A stretch of DNA of 40,908 nucleotides from Flavobacteriaceae bacterium (GTDB taxonomy: Bacteria; Bacteroidota; Bacteroidia; Flavobacteriales; Flavobacteriaceae). Positions within the stretch are counted from its first letter, which is position 1. The number at the start of each line of letters is the position of its first letter. A model generated the notes under the pieces. It was not told the DNA's origin and did not search any database. It saw nothing but the letters and a program-made list of their open reading frames with translations. Position numbers and translations under genes: made by a program. Below are positions 28,820 through 39,439 of the stretch, in pieces. The stretch spans positions 1-40,908 of the forward strand of contig CANCJZ010000002.1 of the NCBI GenBank assembly GCA_947378465.1, given 5' to 3'.

Positions 28820-30397
28820 ATGGCAGAAATTAAACCTGCTGAAATTTCAGCAATATTAAAAAAACAGTTATCTGGTTTTGAATCAGGTGCTTCGTTAGAA
28901 GAAGTAGGAACAGTACTTCAAGTGGGTGATGGTATCGCTCGTGTATATGGTTTGTCAAATGCTCAATATGGTGAGTTAGTACAATTCGACAACGGATTGG
29001 AAGCGATCGTATTGAACTTAGAAGAGGATAACGTTGGAGTTGTACTTTTAGGACCATCTACTGGAATTAGAGAAGGTTCAACAGTAAAAAGAACACAACG
29101 TATCGCTTCCCTTAAAGTAGGTGAGCAAATGGTAGGTCGTGTAGTGGATACTTTAGGGAACCCTATCGATGGTAAAGGACCAATTGGTGGCGAATTATAT
29201 GAGATGCCTCTTGAGCGTAAAGCTCCTGGAGTTATCTTCCGTCAACCGGTAACTGAGCCATTACAAACAGGTATTAAAGCAGTAGACGCTATGATTCCTG
29301 TAGGACGTGGTCAACGTGAGTTGGTTATTGGTGACCGTCAAACTGGTAAATCTACCGTTTGTATTGACACTATCTTAAATCAAAAAGAATTTTACGATGC
29401 TGGTAAACCAGTATTCTGTATATATGTAGCAATTGGTCAAAAAGCATCTACGGTTGCTGGAATTGCTAAAAACTTAGAAGAAAAAGGCGCAATGGCTTAT
29501 ACCGTAATTGTTGCTGCTAATGCTTCTGACCCTGCTCCAATGCAAGTTTATGCTCCTTTCGCAGGTGCTGCTATTGGTGAGTATTTCCGTGATACAGGTC
29601 GTCCAGCTTTGATTGTTTATGATGATTTATCTAAACAAGCAGTTGCTTACCGTGAGGTGTCTCTTTTATTAAGAAGACCACCAGGTCGTGAGGCTTACCC
29701 TGGAGACGTTTTCTACCTTCACTCTCGTTTATTAGAAAGAGCTGCAAAAGTAATTGCGGATGACGATATTGCTAAAAACATGAATGACTTACCAGATTCT
29801 TTACGTTCAATCGTAAAAGGTGGTGGATCGTTAACAGCTTTACCAATTATTGAAACGCAAGCAGGAGACGTTTCTGCATATATCCCAACCAACGTAATTT
29901 CGATTACTGATGGACAAATTTTCTTAGAGTCTGATTTATTCAACTCTGGGGTTCGTCCAGCAATCAACGTAGGTATCTCGGTATCTCGTGTTGGAGGTAA
30001 TGCACAAATTAAATCAATGAAAAAAGTTGCAGGTACTTTGAAATTAGACCAAGCTCAATTCCGTGAATTAGAAGCTTTCGCTAAATTCGGTTCTGACTTA
30101 GACGCGGTTACTTTAAACGTAATTGAAAAAGGTAGAAGAAACGTTGAAATCTTAAAACAAGGTTTGAACTCTCCTTATACTGTAGAAGATCAGGTTGCAA
30201 TTATTTATGCAGGTTCTAAAAACTTGTTAAGAAGTGTTCCTGTGAACAAAGTGAAAGAATTCGAGAAAGATTTCTTAGAATACTTGAACAACAAACACAG
30301 AGATACTCTTGATGCTTTGAAAGCTGGTAAATTAGACGACAACATTACTGATGTTATTGAAAAAGCAGCTAAAGAAATTTCAGCAAAATATAATTAA
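28820..30397 (+). CDS. atpA: F1Fo ATP synthase subunit alpha
   Basis: Walker A-like 'GDRQTGKST', '[29 protein letters not shown]', '[25 protein letters not shown]'. Confidence 0.98.
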   Translation: MAEIKPAEISAILKKQLSGFESGASLEEVGTVLQVGDGIARVYGLSNAQYGELVQFDNGLEAIVLNLEEDNVGVVLLGPSTGIREGSTVKRTQRIASLKVGEQMVGRVVDTLGNPIDGKGPIGGELYEMPLERKAPGVIFRQPVTEPLQTGIKAVDAMIPVGRGQRELVIGDRQTGKSTVCIDTILNQKEFYDAGKPVFCIYVAIGQKASTVAGIAKNLEEKGAMAYTVIVAANASDPAPMQVYAPFAGAAIGEYFRDTGRPALIVYDDLSKQAVAYREVSLLLRRPPGREAYPGDVFYLHSRLLERAAKVIADDDIAKNMNDLPDSLRSIVKGGGSLTALPIIETQAGDVSAYIPTNVISITDGQIFLESDLFNSGVRPAINVGISVSRVGGNAQIKSMKKVAGTLKLDQAQFRELEAFAKFGSDLDAVTLNVIEKGRRNVEILKQGLNSPYTVEDQVAIIYAGSKNLLRSVPVNKVKEFEKDFLEYLNNKHRDTLDALKAGKLDDNITDVIEKAAKEISAKYN

Positions 30398-30407
30398 TTA
30401 AAGAATT

Positions 30408-30446
30408 AAGTATTGAGTACAAAGAAGCTCTTTGTATTCAATACTT
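30408..30446 (+). other. Intercistronic hairpin atpA-atpG
   Basis: AAGTATTGAGTACAAAG-AAGCT-CTTTGTATTCAATACTT, 17 bp stem with one G-U pair. Confidence 0.9.
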
Positions 30447-30467
30447 TAATCTTAATACAATACATAA

Positions 30468-31328
30468 ATGGCTAACTTAAAGGAAATCCGTAATAGAATT
30501 ACTTCCGTTTCATCTACAATGCAGATTACTTCTGCGATGAAAATGGTTTCTGCTGCAAAGTTGAAAAAAGCACAAGATGCAATTACAGCTATGCGACCTT
30601 ATGCCGAAAAATTAACGGAATTATTACAAAGTTTAAGCGCAACCTTAGAGGGAGAAGTAGGAGGAGAATTTACATCGCAACGCGAAGTGAAAAAAGTTCT
30701 TGTTGTTGCTGTTACCTCAAACAGAGGTTTGTGTGGTGCTTTTAACACAAACGTTGTAAAACAAGCTAAAGTAATCGCTGATTCATATACAGGGAAACAA
30801 GTTGACATCTTTGCAATTGGAAAAAAAGGGGGTGATGTTTTGAGAAAAACACATTCTGTTATTGCTCAAGAAAATGCAATCTATGATGACTTGACTTTTG
30901 ATAATGCAGCTGCTATTGCTGATGAATTGACGTTAAAATTTACTTCTGGGGAGTATGACAAAATTGAAGTGGTGTATAACCAATTCAAAAATGCTGCAAC
31001 TCAAATCGTTCAAGCGGAACAGTTCCTTCCTTTAGCTCCTGTTCAATCTGATGTAGCTACTTCAACTGGAGACTATATCTTTGAACCTTCTAAAGAAGAA
31101 ATTGTACTTACTTTGATTCCTAAATCATTGAAAACTCAATTGTATAAAGCGATTCGTGATTCGTTTGCTTCTGAACATGGTGCTCGTATGACTGCTATGC
31201 ACAAAGCAACGGATAACGCAACAGAATTAAGAGATCAATTGAAATTAACTTATAATAAAGCCCGTCAAGCAGCTATTACTAACGAAATCTTAGAAATTGT
31301 TGGTGGTGCTGAGGCCTTAAAAGGATAA
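30468..31328 (+). CDS. atpG: F1Fo ATP synthase subunit gamma
   Basis: 'MANLKEIRNRITSVSSTMQITSAMKMVSAAKLKKAQDA' and 'TAMHKATDNATELRDQLKLTYNKARQAAITNEILEIVGGAEAL'. Confidence 0.97.
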   Translation: MANLKEIRNRITSVSSTMQITSAMKMVSAAKLKKAQDAITAMRPYAEKLTELLQSLSATLEGEVGGEFTSQREVKKVLVVAVTSNRGLCGAFNTNVVKQAKVIADSYTGKQVDIFAIGKKGGDVLRKTHSVIAQENAIYDDLTFDNAAAIADELTLKFTSGEYDKIEVVYNQFKNAATQIVQAEQFLPLAPVQSDVATSTGDYIFEPSKEEIVLTLIPKSLKTQLYKAIRDSFASEHGARMTAMHKATDNATELRDQLKLTYNKARQAAITNEILEIVGGAEALKG

Positions 31329-31350
31329 TTAATTCACAAACATTATAAAG

Positions 31351-31378
31351 AAGAGCCAACATTTGTTGGCTCTTTTTT
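31351..31378 (+). terminator. Rho-independent terminator of the atp operon
   Basis: AAGAGCCAAC-ATTT-GTTGGCTCTT plus T tract. Confidence 0.92.
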
Positions 31379-31428
31379 TATTCGTACAATATTATAGTTA
31401 TTTTTGTTTCAAACTAAAATCAATTCCT

Positions 31429-32889
31429 TTGAGTTTATATAAAAATCTTTTTAAACAAACACTGATCTATGGGCTGGCTACAGTCTTCCCTCGTATCATC
31501 AGTTTTATACTAAATCCATTGTTTGTTTATTACTTACCAGATAAGAGTAAAATGGGGGAAGTGTCAGTTATATTTGCCTACCTGGTTTTCTTTAATGTGG
31601 TCTTGTCTTATGGTATGGAAACTTCCTTCTTCAGATTTTACAATACTGAAGAGGATAAGAAAAAGGTTGTATCTACAACTACAGTCTCCCTGTTTTGGTC
31701 TTCTATCGGATTTTTAGTGATCTCATTATTGTTTAGAAAATCACTTGCTTCTTGGTCCAGCATCAATGTTGAATACATCACCTATACCATCTGGATTTTG
31801 ACTTTAGATGCACTTGCTATTGTACCATTCTCAAAGTTGAGGGCAGAAAAGAAACCTATGAAATATGCAGCCATTAAGATGTCCAATGTGACAATAAATC
31901 TATTGCTCAATGTATTCTTTTTAGCGATGCTACCTGGTCTTGCTTCCTCAGATCCTCACGGGTTTTGGAATACCATTTACATTGATAATTTTCAAATAGG
32001 ATATATCTTTGTTTCTAATCTTGTAGCAAGTTTATTTACATTGGTGGTTTTAATTCCTAATTATTTAAAGATAACTTGGAAGTTTGATTTTGCGCTTTGG
32101 AAACGTATGATGACTTATGGCTGGCCGATACTTTTTGCAGGAATTGCTTTTGCCATCAACGAACATTTTGACAAAATTTTATTAGATTGGATGCACGTGC
32201 CAATGTCTGATATTGGAGCCTATTCCGCTTGTTATAAAATTGGAATGTTTATGGTATTGTTCCGTACTGCTTATACCCTTGGAATTGAACCTTTCTTTTT
32301 CAGTCACGCAAGTAATGAAAATGCCCAACAAACATACGCTACCATAACAAAGTACTTTGTAATTTTCGGCTCATTCATTACTTTGTTTGTAATTGTCTTT
32401 GCTGATTTATTAAAAGAAGTATTGGTTCCTAATGCCAACTATTGGGATGCTATGAAAGTGGTGCCACTTATTGTGTTTGCTAATTTCTTCTTAGGAATTT
32501 ATACTAATTTATCCGTTTGGTATAAACTAATTGACAAAACCATTATTGGTGCTTATATTTCTTTTGTAGGCGCGGCCGTTACATTAGTATTAAATTACAT
32601 TTTAATACCATCTATGAGCTATTATGGATCAGCAATTGCAACCATAGCTGCTTACGGAAGTATGATGATTATCTCTTATAAAATGGGACAAAAAAACTAT
32701 CCTATCCCTTATGATTTCACAAAAATATTTAGCTATTTGGGGATTACAGTATTGTTTTCAGCCATCTCTTTTTACATTCCAGCTTTACGGGACAATTATA
32801 TTTTAAAAATAACTTTATTAATAGTATTTTTATATTTCATTTATTACAGTGAAAAAGAAACCTTACTCAGAATTATAAAAAGAAAATAA
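31429..32889 (+). CDS. Oligosaccharide flippase / MATE-like polysaccharide exporter, probable TTG start
   Basis: 'LYKNLFKQTLIYGLATVFPRIISFILNPLFVYYLP' start, about 14 TMs; track start 31363 lies within the terminator; TTG at 31429 is in frame, TATTTTTG at 31399-31406. Confidence 0.82.
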   Translation: MSLYKNLFKQTLIYGLATVFPRIISFILNPLFVYYLPDKSKMGEVSVIFAYLVFFNVVLSYGMETSFFRFYNTEEDKKKVVSTTTVSLFWSSIGFLVISLLFRKSLASWSSINVEYITYTIWILTLDALAIVPFSKLRAEKKPMKYAAIKMSNVTINLLLNVFFLAMLPGLASSDPHGFWNTIYIDNFQIGYIFVSNLVASLFTLVVLIPNYLKITWKFDFALWKRMMTYGWPILFAGIAFAINEHFDKILLDWMHVPMSDIGAYSACYKIGMFMVLFRTAYTLGIEPFFFSHASNENAQQTYATITKYFVIFGSFITLFVIVFADLLKEVLVPNANYWDAMKVVPLIVFANFFLGIYTNLSVWYKLIDKTIIGAYISFVGAAVTLVLNYILIPSMSYYGSAIATIAAYGSMMIISYKMGQKNYPIPYDFTKIFSYLGITVLFSAISFYIPALRDNYILKITLLIVFLYFIYYSEKETLLRIIKRK

Positions 32890-32895
32890 AAAACA

Positions 32896-33330
32896 ATGAC
32901 GATCAAAATTATCAATAAATCCCAACACGATTTACCAAACTACGAAACCATTGCTTCGGCAGGAATGGATTTAAGAGCCAACATTTCGGAACCTATTACC
33001 TTAAAATCATTAGAAAGAACCATTGTTAAAACTGGTCTTTTTATCGAATTGCCTATTGGCTATGAAGCACAAGTTCGTCCTCGTAGCGGTCTAGCTGCTA
33101 AAAACGGAATCACCGTTTTGAATGCTCCGGGTACCGTCGATGCGGATTATAGAGGTGAAATAGGAGTCATCTTAGTGAATTTATCTAATGATGACTTTGT
33201 CATCAATAATGGCGAAAGAATCGCTCAATTAATCATCGCCAAACACGAAAGAGCCGAATGGATTCCAGTAGAAGAATTATCGGAAACTTCTCGTGGCGAA
33301 GGAGGATTTGGAAGCACAGGAACTATATAA
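32896..33330 (+). CDS. dut: dUTP diphosphatase
   Basis: '[11 protein letters not shown]', '[34 protein letters not shown]', 'RIAQLII', '[10 protein letters not shown]'. Confidence 0.97.
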   Translation: MTIKIINKSQHDLPNYETIASAGMDLRANISEPITLKSLERTIVKTGLFIELPIGYEAQVRPRSGLAAKNGITVLNAPGTVDADYRGEIGVILVNLSNDDFVINNGERIAQLIIAKHERAEWIPVEELSETSRGEGGFGSTGTI

Positions 33331-33340
33331 TATCAAGGAC

Positions 33341-34297
33341 ATGAAATCATTTTTAAAGTTTGTCAGCTTAAGTACAATTGCGCTTTTAGCGAATCATAGT
33401 ATTGCCCAAGAAAAAACCATCAAGAAATCTATTATTGATGATGCCTGCAGTTGTATTGCTAAAATCAATTACAATTTGAGTAAAAATGTTAAAAATGATT
33501 CTATCAAATCCTGCATTACTTCAAGTATCGTTGCCGATCAAACGCGTGACTATGTGGAACAAATTAAAAAATCAATTGACACTTTAAAGATTACCGCTAA
33601 AGATACAGTTCTTAATATAGGAGATAATAATATTAAAATTATTGTCGACAAAGATTACGATGAAATTCAAAGTCAATTGATAACTGATTGCCCAGAGTTA
33701 AAAGCACTTTTGGATATTAATAATGAAGAACACGAACATTCGTACTCCAATAAGAAAAAAGCGTTAGAATTTTATGCTGAAGGCGAGAAATATTACAATC
33801 AAAATAAATATGACTTAGCCTTAGTAGAGTATAATAAAGCCGTAAAAGCAGATTCTAAATTTGCATTTGCTTGGGACAATATGGGAGTTTGTTATCGGAA
33901 ATTAGAGCGCTATAAAGAAGCCATCAATTGCTATCAAAAATCCCTTGAACTCGATCCAAAAGGAACCATGCCGTTAATGAATATGGCAGTTGCCTATAAT
34001 CTTTTAGGTGATGATTCAATGGCGATTCAAACTTACACTAAATTCATTGTTTTACATCCTGAGGATCCCGAAGGTTTTTATGGGATTTCAAGAATTCAAA
34101 ATGCAACAGGTGATTATGCTAATGCCCTTGAGAATTGCCTAAAAGCATTTCAATTATATGATAATGCAAGCTCTCCTTATAAACAAGATGCATTAAATGT
34201 GCTAAGAGAGATTGTTTCTAACTTGAAAAAGGATGGAAAAATAAGTATTTTCAATGCCTTTGCTGAAAAATACGGACTAGAAAAAATAAAAGAATAG
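33341..34297 (+). CDS. Exported TPR protein
   Basis: Signal peptide MKSFLKFVSLSTIALLANHSIAQ from 33341; TPR repeats 'AFAWDNMGVCYRKLERYKEAINCYQKSLELDP'. Confidence 0.85.
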   Translation: MKSFLKFVSLSTIALLANHSIAQEKTIKKSIIDDACSCIAKINYNLSKNVKNDSIKSCITSSIVADQTRDYVEQIKKSIDTLKITAKDTVLNIGDNNIKIIVDKDYDEIQSQLITDCPELKALLDINNEEHEHSYSNKKKALEFYAEGEKYYNQNKYDLALVEYNKAVKADSKFAFAWDNMGVCYRKLERYKEAINCYQKSLELDPKGTMPLMNMAVAYNLLGDDSMAIQTYTKFIVLHPEDPEGFYGISRIQNATGDYANALENCLKAFQLYDNASSPYKQDALNVLREIVSNLKKDGKISIFNAFAEKYGLEKIKE

Positions 34298-34374
34298 CTT
34301 TTTTATGGTAGAAAACCATTGTGATAAAAATTAAGCTATTTTTGCAATAATACAAAATATTAAAACCCTCGAAT

Positions 34375-35385
34375 ATGAAAATAATTGTACCAATGGCCGG
34401 TCGTGGATCTCGTTTACGTCCGCACACTTTAACCATTCCTAAACCCTTAATCCCTATCGCTGGAAAACCTATCGTCCACCGATTAGTGGAGGATATTGCT
34501 GGAGTTATAAATCAAGAAATTGAAGAAATCGCATTTATCATCCATAAAGATTTTGGAAAACAAGTAGAGCAGGATTTGATTGCTATCGCTGAAAAGTTAG
34601 GTTCTAAAGGTACAATCTATTATCAAAATGAAGCACTTGGAACAGCTCACGCGATTATGTGTGCTAAAGAAAGTATGCAAGGTCCTTTAGTGGTTGCTTA
34701 TGCGGATACTTTATTCAGAGCTGAATTTACTTTAGATACCGCTGCGGATAGTGTGATCTGGGTGAAACAAGTGGAAGATCCAAGCGCCTTTGGTGTGGTA
34801 CAATTAAACGACAAAAATCAAATTGTGGATTTCGTTGAAAAACCTAAAGATTTTGTTTCCGACTTAGCCATTATTGGTATTTATTATTTCAAATCTGGTG
34901 AAACATTACGAAGTGAATTGCAATATTTATTAGATAATAACGTTGTTAAAGGCGGTGAATATCAGTTGACAGATGCTTTGGAAAATATGAAGCAAAAAGG
35001 AATGTTATTCGTTCCTGGAAAAGTTGACGAATGGATGGATTGTGGTAACAAAAACGTTACTGTTGAAACTAACTCTAGAATGTTAGGATTTTTACATAAT
35101 GATGGAGAACACTTGATTGACTATGCTGTAAAACAAGAAAATTCAACAATTATCCCTCCTTGTTATATTGGTGAAGACGTGGTTCTAATCAATGCAACCG
35201 TGGGGCCAAACGTTTCACTAGGTAAAGGATGTCACTTAATGAATACAGTTATTAAAAATAGTTTAGTGCAAACACACGCGCACATTAAAAATGCCAATTT
35301 GGACAATGCTATGATTGGTAATCATGCGAGTTTTGATGGTGATTTTACTAGTATCAGTATTGGAGATTACTCCGTATTAGAATAA
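34375..35385 (+). CDS. Sugar-phosphate nucleotidyltransferase with left-handed beta-helix-like C-terminus
   Basis: 'MKIIVPMAGRGSRLRPHTLTIPKPLIPIAGKPIVHRLVE', 'LGTAHAI', 'FVEKPKDF'. Confidence 0.9.
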   Translation: MKIIVPMAGRGSRLRPHTLTIPKPLIPIAGKPIVHRLVEDIAGVINQEIEEIAFIIHKDFGKQVEQDLIAIAEKLGSKGTIYYQNEALGTAHAIMCAKESMQGPLVVAYADTLFRAEFTLDTAADSVIWVKQVEDPSAFGVVQLNDKNQIVDFVEKPKDFVSDLAIIGIYYFKSGETLRSELQYLLDNNVVKGGEYQLTDALENMKQKGMLFVPGKVDEWMDCGNKNVTVETNSRMLGFLHNDGEHLIDYAVKQENSTIIPPCYIGEDVVLINATVGPNVSLGKGCHLMNTVIKNSLVQTHAHIKNANLDNAMIGNHASFDGDFTSISIGDYSVLE

Positions 35386-35391
35386 TTATAA

Positions 35392-36735
35392 ATGAAAAAA
35401 ATAGCTTTTGTAGGTTTAATTGTTGGAATGTGTTTTATTCCTGTTTCGGTATTGGCACAAGCTGAACCCGACCAAATTGCTTCTGTAGAAGATAACTTTC
35501 AAAATAACTTTTACGAGTCTCTTAAACAGAAAGCTTTGGAGAACTATGACAAGGCTATTATTTCACTTGAAAAATGCGAAAACCTTCAACCTGACAATGC
35601 CATTGTGTATTTTGAATTAGGGAAGAACTATCTCGCTCAAAAAAAATACAATCAAGCCTATCAGAATTTTGAAAAGGTCACCAAAATGGACCCCAAAAAC
35701 AGATGGGCATGGGTAGGCATGTACGATGTATATTATGAAACGCACGACTATAATCAAGCCATTCCAATAGTTCAAAAACTAGTGGAATTCAAGGTTGATT
35801 ATAAAGAGGATTTGGTATCATTGTACATGAACACCCAACAATTTGATAAAGCCTTAGATTTGATTAATGAGTTAAATCAAACTGCTGGCAAATCAGAAAA
35901 AAGAGAATTGTACAAAGCTCAAATTCTTCAAGATGCCAAATATCAAGGTTCTGAAAAATCCAATTTAATTGATCAAATCAAAAAATTTCCAAAAGAAGAA
36001 TCTAATTATGTAGTACTCATTTTTCTGTATTCCGAAAGCAATCAAGAAGAAAAAGCGCTTGAAGTAGCTAAACAATTGGAAAAAGAAATCCCAACTTCTG
36101 ATTGGGCGCAAGTAAGTTTGTTCAAGTACCATATCAATAATAACGAGGGAGACAAAGCAGTCAACTCAATGAATATAATTTTGCCAAGCGAAAAAATTGA
36201 CAAAAAAATCAAACATAGAGTCCTCAATGAGTTTTTAATTTTTACAAAAACCCACCCGCAGTATAACAAGGATTTAGAAAAAGCGATTGGATATTTTGAC
36301 AACGACAAAGAAGTTAAAGTTGCTAAAGAAATAGGTAAATTTTATCAAAATCAAAAAGATTGGAATAATGCCATTATCTATTACCAAAAGCATTTGTCTA
36401 ATTCAGCGGATGATATGGAAACCATTCTATTGTTGTCCGAATGTTATACACAGGCCAACCAATTTGACAAATTAGAAAAATTCTCTGACGAGCAAATGCA
36501 GTTGTTTCCAAGCCAACCCCAATTGTATTACTACAATGGTTTGGCTAACAATCAACTTACTAAATTCAAAAAAGCGAAAGATATTTTAGAAGCAGGCATT
36601 GATTTTGTCATTGACGACAAAGCTTTACTAATTAACTTTAATATCCAACTGGGAGAAGCTTATAGCGGACTTGGAGATGTTAAGAAAAAAGAACTCTATT
36701 TTACTAAAGCCAACGAATTGCTCAAAAAAAAATAA
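35392..36735 (+). CDS. Exported TPR protein
   Basis: Signal peptide MKKIAFVGLIVGMCFIPVSVLAQA and multiple TPR-like repeats. Confidence 0.85.
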   Translation: MKKIAFVGLIVGMCFIPVSVLAQAEPDQIASVEDNFQNNFYESLKQKALENYDKAIISLEKCENLQPDNAIVYFELGKNYLAQKKYNQAYQNFEKVTKMDPKNRWAWVGMYDVYYETHDYNQAIPIVQKLVEFKVDYKEDLVSLYMNTQQFDKALDLINELNQTAGKSEKRELYKAQILQDAKYQGSEKSNLIDQIKKFPKEESNYVVLIFLYSESNQEEKALEVAKQLEKEIPTSDWAQVSLFKYHINNNEGDKAVNSMNIILPSEKIDKKIKHRVLNEFLIFTKTHPQYNKDLEKAIGYFDNDKEVKVAKEIGKFYQNQKDWNNAIIYYQKHLSNSADDMETILLLSECYTQANQFDKLEKFSDEQMQLFPSQPQLYYYNGLANNQLTKFKKAKDILEAGIDFVIDDKALLINFNIQLGEAYSGLGDVKKKELYFTKANELLKKK

Positions 36736-36765
36736 TAGCCTTCTACTAAAGCAGTAAACACCATT

Positions 36766-37542
36766 ATGAAAAAATACATCGGTTTATTTCTAGTCATTTT
36801 CTTAGTTTCATGTAAAGCCAAAGTTGTGGCCATTGCCGAAACTAAAGCTGCTAGTGATAACATTATGACGGCGGAAAAAATAATAGAAAATCATTACAAC
36901 AATAAAAATGATTTTTCTACATTATATATTAAAGCCAATGCCAAATACCAAGATGACAATCAATCTCAAAATGTAACGGCTGAAATCAAAATAAAAAAAG
37001 ACGATAGAATATTAATCAGCGTGAGAGTATTGGGAATAACTATGGCTAAAGCCTTGATCACTCCTACCTCTGTCCAATATTACGCAAAATTAGGAAACAA
37101 ATATTTTGAAGGGGATTATGCAGGATTAAGCAAATGGATAGGAATCGATTTGGATTATTATAAAGTGCAAAATATCTTTTTAGGAAAAGCCCTTGATGAC
37201 ATGCATAAAGACAAATATCAAGTATCTATTATTGACAAGTGGTATAAATTGCAAAACAATTCGGATAGCTTAACTCAAAAAGCTTTCTTTTTTGAAGGAG
37301 ACAATTTTTTAATTAAAAAACAAGAAGTCATCCAATCTTCATTGGAAAGAACCCTGCAAATACAATATCCTGATTATAAAAAATACAATGAAATGATATT
37401 GCCATTGTCTCTTATTATCGACGCTTTCCAGAAAGATGCTCAAACCAGTATCAATATCGATTATAAAGATGTAACCTTCAATGAAGACCTTTCTTTCCCA
37501 TATAGTGTTCCTGAAGGCTATGAAAGAATATTTATTGAGTAG
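36766..37542 (+). CDS. DUF4292-like lipoprotein
   Basis: Lipobox 'LVIFLVSCKAK', 'STLYIKANAKYQDDNQSQNVTAEIKIKKDDRILISVRVLGITMAKALITP'. Confidence 0.8.
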   Translation: MKKYIGLFLVIFLVSCKAKVVAIAETKAASDNIMTAEKIIENHYNNKNDFSTLYIKANAKYQDDNQSQNVTAEIKIKKDDRILISVRVLGITMAKALITPTSVQYYAKLGNKYFEGDYAGLSKWIGIDLDYYKVQNIFLGKALDDMHKDKYQVSIIDKWYKLQNNSDSLTQKAFFFEGDNFLIKKQEVIQSSLERTLQIQYPDYKKYNEMILPLSLIIDAFQKDAQTSINIDYKDVTFNEDLSFPYSVPEGYERIFIE

Positions 37543-37561
37543 ATTTGTAAAAAATACCACT

Positions 37562-38815
37562 ATGTCAAAGTTTCTATTTTCAATAGCGTTCCTTTTTCTA
37601 ACTGCAGCTGCTTGGTCACAACAAAGCCAAGAAGAGTTAGAACAAAAAAAAGCCAAACTTCAAGAAGAAATTCATGAAAAGGAAATGATGTTGCAAGATG
37701 TCAGAAAAAAGGAAAAATCTGTGGTCAAACTCTTAGCCATTCAAAAAGACAAGATTGGTTTAAAAGAGAAATTAATCCACACTACAGAAAAACAAACCAA
37801 GTTATTGAGCAATGACATGTACATCAACCAGGTGGAAATTAACCATCTAAAAAAAGAATTAGTCGACCTTAAAGCCGACTATGCTGAGATGATTGTCAAA
37901 TCCTATAAAAGCCGTTCTACTCAAAGTAGAGCCATGTTTTTATTGTCATCTGAAAATTTCTTGCAAGCCTACAAACGTTTGCAGTATATGAAACAATACT
38001 CCAGCTATAGAAAAATGCAAGGAGAAGAAATCAAAGATAAAACTCAAAAACTTGCCGATCACAACGCGATGTTAAGCGGACAGAAAACCGAAAAACAAAA
38101 GCTTATCGTCGAACAAGAAAAAGAACGTAAGGACTTAGAGCAAGAAAAAATCGAGCAAGAAAAAATTGCCAACAGTCTGAAAAAAGATAAAAAACAAATT
38201 GCAGCCGAAATCAAAAAGAAACAACAAGAAACCAAAAAGATTGACGCCCAAATTCAAAAATTAATCCGTGACGCTATTGCTGAAGCCAATAAAAAAGCCG
38301 CTGCTGCCAAAGCCAAAGCCAATCCAAAAACAACTACAGTAGCCGAAACTAAAGCTATTGAAACCTCTACCAAAATCGTTTTAACGCCTGAAGGACAATT
38401 AGTCTCTAACAGCTTTAAAGCCAACAAAGGTAGATTGCCTTGGCCCGTTGAAAAAGGAGCTATTTCCTTAGGTTACGGGGATCAACCGCATCCTGTATAC
38501 AAAAGCTTAGTCATCCACAATAGTGGTATCGAAATCACTACTGAAGCAGGAGCTAATGCTCGTGCCGTTTTTGGAGGCGAAGTAACTAAAGTAATTGTAA
38601 TCTCCCCTTTGAATAAAGCGGTATGTATTCAACACGGAGATTATTTTACAGTATACCAAAATTTAAGTACCGTCAATGTAAGTGCTGGGGATAAGGTTTC
38701 TACCAAACAAGTTTTAGGTAAAGTCCGAACTAATGCTGAAGGCAAAACCATTCTTAAGTTTATGATTTCTCAAAATACCACTTATGCCAACCCACAAACA
38801 TGGTTGAACAGATAA
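37562..38815 (+). CDS. EnvC-like coiled-coil plus degenerate M23/LytM protein
   Basis: Signal peptide MSKFLFSIAFLFLTAAAWSQ at 37562, long coiled coil, C-terminal M23-like domain ('GRLPWPVEKGAISLGYGDQPHP...'). Confidence 0.87.
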   Translation: MSKFLFSIAFLFLTAAAWSQQSQEELEQKKAKLQEEIHEKEMMLQDVRKKEKSVVKLLAIQKDKIGLKEKLIHTTEKQTKLLSNDMYINQVEINHLKKELVDLKADYAEMIVKSYKSRSTQSRAMFLLSSENFLQAYKRLQYMKQYSSYRKMQGEEIKDKTQKLADHNAMLSGQKTEKQKLIVEQEKERKDLEQEKIEQEKIANSLKKDKKQIAAEIKKKQQETKKIDAQIQKLIRDAIAEANKKAAAAKAKANPKTTTVAETKAIETSTKIVLTPEGQLVSNSFKANKGRLPWPVEKGAISLGYGDQPHPVYKSLVIHNSGIEITTEAGANARAVFGGEVTKVIVISPLNKAVCIQHGDYFTVYQNLSTVNVSAGDKVSTKQVLGKVRTNAEGKTILKFMISQNTTYANPQTWLNR

Positions 38816-38845
38816 AAAAAAGGAAACCTGATGGTTTCCTTTTTT
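38816..38845. terminator. Bidirectional terminator
   Basis: AAAAAAGGAAACC-TGAT-GGTTTCCTTTTTT between convergent genes. Confidence 0.92.
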
Positions 38846-38846
38846 G

Positions 38847-39371
38847 TTATAAAAACAATGCTTTTAATTCAGTAGCATCGTGAGGATTCATTTTTCCTGC
38901 CAATACTAAACTCAATTGCTTTCTTCGCAAAGCAGCATCATATCGAGATTTTTCCTCTTCCGTTACCGGTTCAAGTTGTGGAACTTCTACAGGATTACCT
39001 GTTTCATTAACCGCTACAAAAGTGTAAATAGCTTCATTGGCTTTGGTTCTAATTCCTGATTCGCGGTCTTCAATCCATACATCCAAAAAGATTTCCATAG
39101 AGGTTTTAAACGCGCGCGATACTTTGGCCTCCACCGTTACCACACTCCCCAAAGGAATCGAACGGTTAAAGGCTACGTGATTCACAGAGGCTGTTACCGT
39201 AATTCTACGCGAATGTCTTCGAGCAGCAATACTCGCAGCTCGGTCCATTCGAGCCAATAGCTCTCCACCAAATAAGTTGTTCAAAGGATTCGTTTCACTC
39301 GGCAATACCAAGTCAGTAAGTATCGTTAAGGAGTCTGAAGGATGTTTTGGAGTCATAACTTTTTTTTGCAA
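38847..39371 (-). CDS. Acyl-CoA thioesterase (hotdog fold, YciA/BACH-like)
   Basis: 'LPSETNPLNNLFGGELLARMDRAASIAARRHSRR...VTASVNHVAFNRSIPLGSVVTVEAKV'. Confidence 0.9.
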   Translation of the reverse strand: MQKKVMTPKHPSDSLTILTDLVLPSETNPLNNLFGGELLARMDRAASIAARRHSRRITVTASVNHVAFNRSIPLGSVVTVEAKVSRAFKTSMEIFLDVWIEDRESGIRTKANEAIYTFVAVNETGNPVEVPQLEPVTEEEKSRYDAALRRKQLSLVLAGKMNPHDATELKALFL

Positions 39372-39409
39372 AGGTAGTATTATTCTTTTTCGCTCTTCTT
39401 TTTACACAA

Positions 39410-39439
39410 AAAAATCCCGATACTTCTATCGGGATTTTT
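39410..39439 (-). terminator. Rho-independent terminator of the 39440-40387 gene
   Basis: AAAAATCCCGATA-CTTC-TATCGGGATTTTT (+ strand orientation), 13 bp arms, abutting the stop codon. Confidence 0.92.

Noticed and set aside
34305-34344. Terminator/promoter before the nucleotidyltransferase (ATGGT-AGAAA-ACCAT; TATTTTTG)
   Set aside because: The stem is 5 bp only and the -33 spacing is poor; not called as a feature.
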